Below are positions 40,682-44,978 of a DNA stretch of 44,978 nucleotides, piece by piece. Under the pieces are notes generated by a model. That model was given only the letters and a program-made list of their open reading frames with translations, searched no databases and was not told where the DNA came from. This stretch comes from Bacillus sp. RO1 (lineage in GTDB: Bacteria; Bacillota; Bacilli; Bacillales; Bacillaceae_I), in contig NZ_JAAZWB010000038.1 of assembly GCF_012524115.1 (NCBI RefSeq), forward strand, positions 1 through 44,978, read 5' to 3'. The translations under genes were made by a program, and so were the position numbers. Within the stretch, counting starts at the first letter, position 1. Each line of letters starts with the position of its first letter.

Positions 40682-41911
40682 TTAGGAAAATAACTTCGGA
40701 ACCTGGTTGATCAGCGTAATTGCCGCCAGATATGCGGTTGCGATAAACACAATAGCACCGAAAATAGTTAACCATAGTGGATGCTTATAGTCGCCTACAA
40801 TTTCTTTTTTATATGCAGCAATCAGTAGCGTCCCAAGTGCAACAGGTAAAATAAGGCCGTTAAACGCACCAGCTAGTATCAACAACAGAACTGGCTCGCC
40901 GATAAAAGCAAATATGATAGTAGAGACAATGATGAAGCCTATGATGACCTTCGAGTTATTCTGATCAACTTTCTTGGATAATGTTCGTAAAAAGGAAACC
41001 GATGTGTATGCTGCCCCGACAACAGAGGTGATTCCTGCAGCCCAAAGGACGAGGCCAAACATTTTATAACCAACCGTTCCCGCAGCTTCCATGAACACGG
41101 ATGCCGGAGGATTGTTTGGATCTAACTTGAAGCCCGTTGCCACCACACCAAGCACAGCAAGGAATAAGAAAATACGCATGATAGAGGCGATAACAATTCC
41201 TGATACCGAACTCTTTGTAACTTGATGAAGGTTTTCTTTTCCACTGATCCCTGCATCCAACAGTCGATGCCCACCAGCGAACGTGATATAGCCACCCACT
41301 GTACCACCAACCAGGGTGATAATGGCAAACACATCAATCGTTTCCGGCGCAAACGTACGGAAAACAGCCTCTCCAACAGGAGGATTACTTTGGAATGCCA
41401 CATAAAGGGTGAGCAAAACCATCATCAATCCCAAGTAACGAGCAATTTTGTCCATAGCCACACCTGCCTCTTTGGATAGGAAAATCCCTATGGCAATAGC
41501 AGCCGTGATGACGGCCCCAATTCGCACATCTATGCCGAAAAGGACGTTCATTCCAAGCCCAGCACCACCTATGTTACCAACGTTAAATGCAAGCCCCCCC
41601 AATGCAACTGCGAAAGCGAGGAAATACCCAAGTCCAGGCAAGACCATGTTCGCTATATCTTGTCCTCTTTTTTTAGAAACGGCAATGATTCTCCACACAT
41701 TTACCTGTACCCCGATGTCTAGAATGATCGACATTAAAATAACAAAACCGAAGCTTGCCAATAGCTGTTCTGTAAAGACAGCCGTCTGGGTCAAAAATCC
41801 GGGTCCTATAGCAGATGCCCCCATCAAGAAAGCCGCTCCAAGCAGGACACTCCAGTTACTCTTGGTAGGCTGTTGTAAATCTGTGTATGTATTCTTCTGT
41901 TTTGAAGACAT
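40682..41911 (-). CDS. NRAMP-family (YcsG-like) transporter of the pxp operon
   Basis: A 409-residue polytopic protein with about 11 hydrophobic segments: LLGAAFLMGASAIGPGFLTQTAVFTEQLLASFGF at residues 24-57 corresponds to the first helix pair of NRAMP transporters. The metal-binding DPGN of true Mn/Fe NRAMPs reads AIGPGF, so a divalent metal substrate is doubtful. B. subtilis ycsG is likewise linked to ycsF-kipI-kipA. Context suggests uptake related to 5-oxoproline. First gene of the operon. Confidence 0.88.
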   Translation of the reverse strand: MSSKQKNTYTDLQQPTKSNWSVLLGAAFLMGASAIGPGFLTQTAVFTEQLLASFGFVILMSIILDIGVQVNVWRIIAVSKKRGQDIANMVLPGLGYFLAFAVALGGLAFNVGNIGGAGLGMNVLFGIDVRIGAVITAAIAIGIFLSKEAGVAMDKIARYLGLMMVLLTLYVAFQSNPPVGEAVFRTFAPETIDVFAIITLVGGTVGGYITFAGGHRLLDAGISGKENLHQVTKSSVSGIVIASIMRIFLFLAVLGVVATGFKLDPNNPPASVFMEAAGTVGYKMFGLVLWAAGITSVVGAAYTSVSFLRTLSKKVDQNNSKVIIGFIIVSTIIFAFIGEPVLLLILAGAFNGLILPVALGTLLIAAYKKEIVGDYKHPLWLTIFGAIVFIATAYLAAITLINQVPKLFS

Positions 41912-41997
41912 TATTAAAACCCTCCTTTTTTAAAATTCCCACTATTTTTTTGATAAATTAACACTACCATAAAAGAGGCAAGTATAAAAATTCACAT

Positions 41998-42022
41998 AAA
42001 AAAACCACCTTGGATTAGGTGG
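41998..42022 (-). terminator. Terminator of the degV gene
   Basis: On the minus strand CCACCT / AGGTGG with a 6-nt loop followed by TTTTTTT, 4 bp after the degV stop. Confidence 0.8.
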
Positions 42023-42025
42023 CCA

Positions 42026-42892
42026 TTAATTTTTTTCTACAAAGAACATGGAAAGTGCTCCAAGTCCAACATGTGTTCCAACAGATACCCCCATCTGCAT
42101 GATGTGGATGGTCCCTGTGAAATCTGTTTCATTTTCTATTTTTATTTTCAGATTTTCCGCGATTTTGATATCTGACGTATACCCGATAATGATAAAATCC
42201 GTCACCTTTTTGTCCATTCGCTTACTAAACTCTTCCACATAATGCTTGAGGACCCTTTTTAAGCCTCTCTCTTTTGCGACAATGGCCCCTTTACCATTTT
42301 TCATCGTCATGATTGGTTTCAGCATCAGTAACTTACCGAGGAATGCACTCGCATTCGTCAGCCTTCCGCTTTTAATTAAGTGATCAAGGTCATCTACGGA
42401 GAGGAAATGCTTCACATTGGTTTTGTGGTTCTCGTTAAAATTTACTAACTCCTGAAAAGAAGCACCGCTCTCCCTCATCATCGCACTTTTTAGCACAAGC
42501 CAGCCGCTTCCATGACTCATACACTTTGAATCTACTACATGAATTTTCACAGGTGAACCTGGGTATTCTTCAAAAAAATAGCCTTTGGCTAATTCCGCCG
42601 ATTGATAAGACCCGCTTGTGCCGCTCGACATGCAAATGCACAGAATTTCTTTGTAGCCGCTCTCAACAGCGTCCTTAATAATAGCCAAATACTCTACCGG
42701 ACTCGGCATCCCCGTCGTCGGAAATTCCGAAAGCGCCTCCATCATTCCGTAAAATTCATCTGGCTCTATGTCCACTCGGTCCTTATATGTTCTTCCTTCA
42801 ATGTTTATACTTAAAGGTGCCAGACTGATGTCATACATCTCCAACACTTCGTTTGATAAATCACAAGTTGAATCCGCCATTAATTTAATCAT
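42026..42892 (-). CDS. DegV-family fatty-acid-binding protein
   Basis: A 288-residue protein of the DegV/FakB family, which binds fatty acids for phosphorylation by FakA. MIKLMADSTCDLSNEVLEMYDISLAPLSI at the start, TTGMPSPVEYLAII, the fatty-acid carboxylate/phosphate-handling loop CMSSGTSGSYQSA and VDDLDHLIKSGRLTNASAFLGKLLMLKPIM are diagnostic. GGAGGAA is 4-5 nt before ATG. It stands alone with its own terminator; FakA is not in the window. Confidence 0.94.
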   Translation of the reverse strand: MIKLMADSTCDLSNEVLEMYDISLAPLSINIEGRTYKDRVDIEPDEFYGMMEALSEFPTTGMPSPVEYLAIIKDAVESGYKEILCICMSSGTSGSYQSAELAKGYFFEEYPGSPVKIHVVDSKCMSHGSGWLVLKSAMMRESGASFQELVNFNENHKTNVKHFLSVDDLDHLIKSGRLTNASAFLGKLLMLKPIMTMKNGKGAIVAKERGLKRVLKHYVEEFSKRMDKKVTDFIIIGYTSDIKIAENLKIKIENETDFTGTIHIMQMGVSVGTHVGLGALSMFFVEKN

Positions 42893-43077
42893 TCAGTTCC
42901 TCCAATAAAACATACTTCATTCATCATAACTGAAAGGGTTTTAATAGACTATCTAATTTATATAAAAAGGAGTAGGGTAAAATAAGGAAATGGGACCGCG
43001 AATTATTTACTGAAAATTATGTCATTAATAGTGTGGAACTGTTATAGTTAAGTAGATTATTAGAAAGGATGTGGGAC

Positions 43078-44004
43078 ATGCTAGTAAAATCACGTAATTT
43101 GTCAGTCGAAATACAAATTTATCAATCTTTGAACGCACGAATGACACTTCTTGAGAAAGAAAAGCAATACTTGTGGAATTTGGAGAAAGGTTATGAAGGA
43201 GAGTGCATGTTTGATGCCCTGACAGAAAAATTAGAGGGCGGTAATCACTTAATTTTAAATGACCTCTTGCTTAAGCATAATAACACCACTTTTCAAATTG
43301 ACTCCTTTATTATCACTCCCCAGAATGGTTATCTTTTTGAAGTAAAGAACTTTGAAGGGGACTACTATTATGATTCCTCGTCTGATCACATGTACTATAA
43401 ATCGTTATCTAAGCCCTTGGAAGTTACCAATCCCCTAACTCAATTAAATCGATGCAACTCGTTGCTCCGCCAACTGCTGAGTAATTATGGATTCAAATTA
43501 CCCATTCTCGCTTCCGTGGTTTTCATCAACTCCGAATTCACTCTGTACCAATCCCCTCTTGATAAACCATTAATTCATCCAACCCAAATAAACAGATACC
43601 TTAAAGGCTTGGAAAATGACTTTTCGTCTAAGCTTAATAGCATGCACACCGCGCTTGCTGAAAAACTGACGTCCCTTCATATGGTGGATTCTCCTTTTAA
43701 GAACTTGCCGGGTTATTCTTATGAACAAGTTAAAAAGGGATTGGTGTGTACAGGATGTGCCTCTTTGTCTGTATTTGTTGAGGGGCGATCGGCGCGGTGT
43801 GTGAGGTGTCATAAGGTGGAGACGCTTGAGGAGATTGTATTGCGGCATGTGAGGGAGTTTAGGATGTTGTTTCCGGAGAAGCCTGTTTCTACAAAGAATA
43901 TTCATGAATGGTGCAGACAGATAAAATCCCTAAAAACAATAAGACGCGTACTGGATAAACATTTGAACAATAAAGGAAGTAATAGATGGAGTTATTTTGA
44001 GTGA
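43078..44004 (+). CDS. NERD-domain protein with C-terminal zinc ribbon
   Basis: About 308 residues. The NERD (nuclease-related) domain lies at roughly residues 35-155: GYEGECMFDALTEKL, then the restriction-endonuclease-like D-ExK signature in TFQIDSFIITPQNGYLFEVKNFEGD. A C-terminal four-Cys zinc ribbon follows (CTGCASLSV ... CVRCHKVE, CxxC-CxxC). ATG 43078 has AAGGA 8 nt upstream and is preferred over ATG 43069. NERD proteins are common and uncharacterised in Bacillus; nuclease activity is inferred from the fold. It directly precedes tandem array 2. Confidence 0.9.
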   Translation: MLVKSRNLSVEIQIYQSLNARMTLLEKEKQYLWNLEKGYEGECMFDALTEKLEGGNHLILNDLLLKHNNTTFQIDSFIITPQNGYLFEVKNFEGDYYYDSSSDHMYYKSLSKPLEVTNPLTQLNRCNSLLRQLLSNYGFKLPILASVVFINSEFTLYQSPLDKPLIHPTQINRYLKGLENDFSSKLNSMHTALAEKLTSLHMVDSPFKNLPGYSYEQVKKGLVCTGCASLSVFVEGRSARCVRCHKVETLEEIVLRHVREFRMLFPEKPVSTKNIHEWCRQIKSLKTIRRVLDKHLNNKGSNRWSYFE

Positions 44005-44049
44005 TTTGTTTTTGTTACCTGTTTTAACTTGTTAGATGCTCGGGGGTGT

Positions 44050-44978
44050 AGAGCCGCTCTCTGTTACCGTTTCTCTCCTGCAACTCGGCGTTCGGGCCTT
44101 GAGAGCCGCTCTCTGTTACTGTTTCGCTCCTGCAACTCGGGCTTCGGGCCTTGAGAGCCGATCTCTGTTACCGTTTCTCTCCTGCAGCTCGGGCGTTCGG
44201 GCCTTGAGAGCCGATCTCTGTTACCGTTTCTCTCCTGCAACTCGGCGTTCGGGCCTTGAGAGCCACTCTCTGTTACCGTTTCTCTCCTGCAACTCGGGCT
44301 TCGGGCTTTGAGAGCCGCTCTCTGTTACCGTTTCCCTCCTACAACTCGGGCTTCGGGCCTTGGGAGCCGCTCTCTGTTACTGTTTCGCTCCTGCAACTCG
44401 GGCTTCGGGCCTTGAGAGCCGCTCTCTGTTACCGTTTCTCTCCTGCAGCTCGGCGTTCGGGCCTTGAGAGCCGCTCTCTGTTACCGTTTCGCTCCTACAA
44501 CTCGGGCTTCGGGCCTTGAGAGCCGCTCTCTGTTACTGTTTCGCTTCTGCAGCTCGGGCTTCGGGCCTTGATGGCCGCTCTCTGTTACCGTTTCTCTCCT
44601 GCAGCTCGGGCTTCGGGCCTTGAGAGCCGCTCTCTGTTACTTTTTCGCTCCTGCAACTCGGGCTTCGGACTTTGAGAGCCGCTCTCTGTTACCGTTTCCC
44701 TCCTACAACTCGGGCTTTGAGGGCCGCTCTCTGTTACCGTTTCGCTCTTCCAACTCGGGCTTCGGGCTTTGAGGGCCGCTCTCTGTTACCGTTTCCCTCT
44801 TGTAACTCGGACCTCGGGCTTTGAGGGCCGCTCTCTGTTACCGTTTCTCTCCTGGCAACCGGGATTCGGGCTTTGTGGGCCGCTCTCTGTTACAGTTTCT
44901 CTCCTGCAACTCGGCACCAAGGCATTGAGAGCCGATCTCTGTTACCCTTTCTACCCCGTCGGCTGGGCTCTGTGACTT
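44050..44978 (+). repeat. Tandem array of eighteen or more 52-bp units (array 2), continuing past the window
   Basis: CTCTGTTAC occurs 18 times at 52-53-bp spacing. A unit reads CTCTGTTACCGTTTCTCTCC, then TGCAACTCGGGCTTCGGGCC, then TTGAGAGCCG. The junction GAGAGC-C-GCTCTC is an inverted repeat, so each unit boundary can fold. Open frames across the array are low-complexity by-products of the repeat (52 is not a multiple of three). It starts about 45 bp after the NERD gene stop and shares its unit core with array 1. Confidence 0.95.

Noticed and set aside
44036-44978. Long plus-strand open frames with repeated SRSLLPF-type peptides
   Set aside because: They are by-products of the 52-bp tandem array: low complexity, no ribosome-binding sites, and the period is not a multiple of three, so the frame changes between units.

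Overview
The window looks like a chromosomal segment of a low- to mid-GC Bacillaceae bacterium. The evidence is the gene content (a katE-type catalase behind a SigB-like promoter, kipI/kipA-type genes, NERD and DegV proteins), AGGAGG ribosome-binding sites, Fur boxes, cre sites and hairpin-plus-T-run terminators. No rRNA, tRNA, CRISPR array, prophage or transposase was found.

Layout. 1-8.3 kb: VOC protein and divergent HxlR regulator, large catalase, a decayed amino-sugar-type locus (serine hydrolase, frameshifted RpiR regulator, last 25 codons of a sugar ABC permease), a 52-bp tandem array, a DUF1761 membrane protein with an AraC/GyrI regulator, and a small XRE regulator with a cre site. 8.3-16.1 kb: a 12-gene minus-strand operon for a bacterial microcompartment (BMC): deoR, pduL, flavoprotein, BMC-P, aldehyde dehydrogenase, BMC-H, triose-phosphate isomerase, RpiB-like protein, BMC-P, BMC-H, BMC-P, deoC. 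16.3-21.4 kb: a BmpA-type nucleoside ABC transporter on the same strand. 21.8-27.4 kb: pseudouridine synthase, glycosyltransferase relic, Fur-boxed siderophore ABC transporter, second 52-bp array. 27.4-31.0 kb: Fur-boxed Fe(III) ABC transporter. 31.4-34.2 kb: persulfide dioxygenase-rhodanese and a 2-hydroxyacid dehydrogenase. 34.4-38.1 kb: TAXI-type TRAP transporter. 38.2-41.9 kb: 5-oxoprolinase genes with an NRAMP-like transporter. 42.0-45.0 kb: DegV, NERD protein and a third 52-bp array running off the end.

The main system is the BMC plus transporter. Content matches the predicted 'sugar phosphate utilising' (SPU) BMC class. I infer this route: nucleosides enter through the BmpA transporter; deoxyribose-5-phosphate made from them is cleaved by DeoC to acetaldehyde and glyceraldehyde-3-phosphate; acetaldehyde is oxidised to acetyl-CoA and converted to acetyl-phosphate by PduL; the triose is isomerised by TPI. 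Four enzymes and the flavoprotein carry N-terminal helices resembling encapsulation peptides. Similar DeoR-type palindromes precede both the BMC operon and the transporter, suggesting one regulon. Nucleoside phosphorylase, phosphopentomutase, deoxyribokinase and acetate kinase are not in the window. Unusual points are a BMC-H gene with two well-placed ribosome-binding sites in one frame, an RpiB whose catalytic Cys is Asp, a tagged TPI, and no BMC-T or alcohol dehydrogenase gene.

The intergenic DNA is rich in repeats: seven copies of a structured dispersed element (two carrying an identical 58-bp insert) and three tandem arrays that share a 52-bp period.
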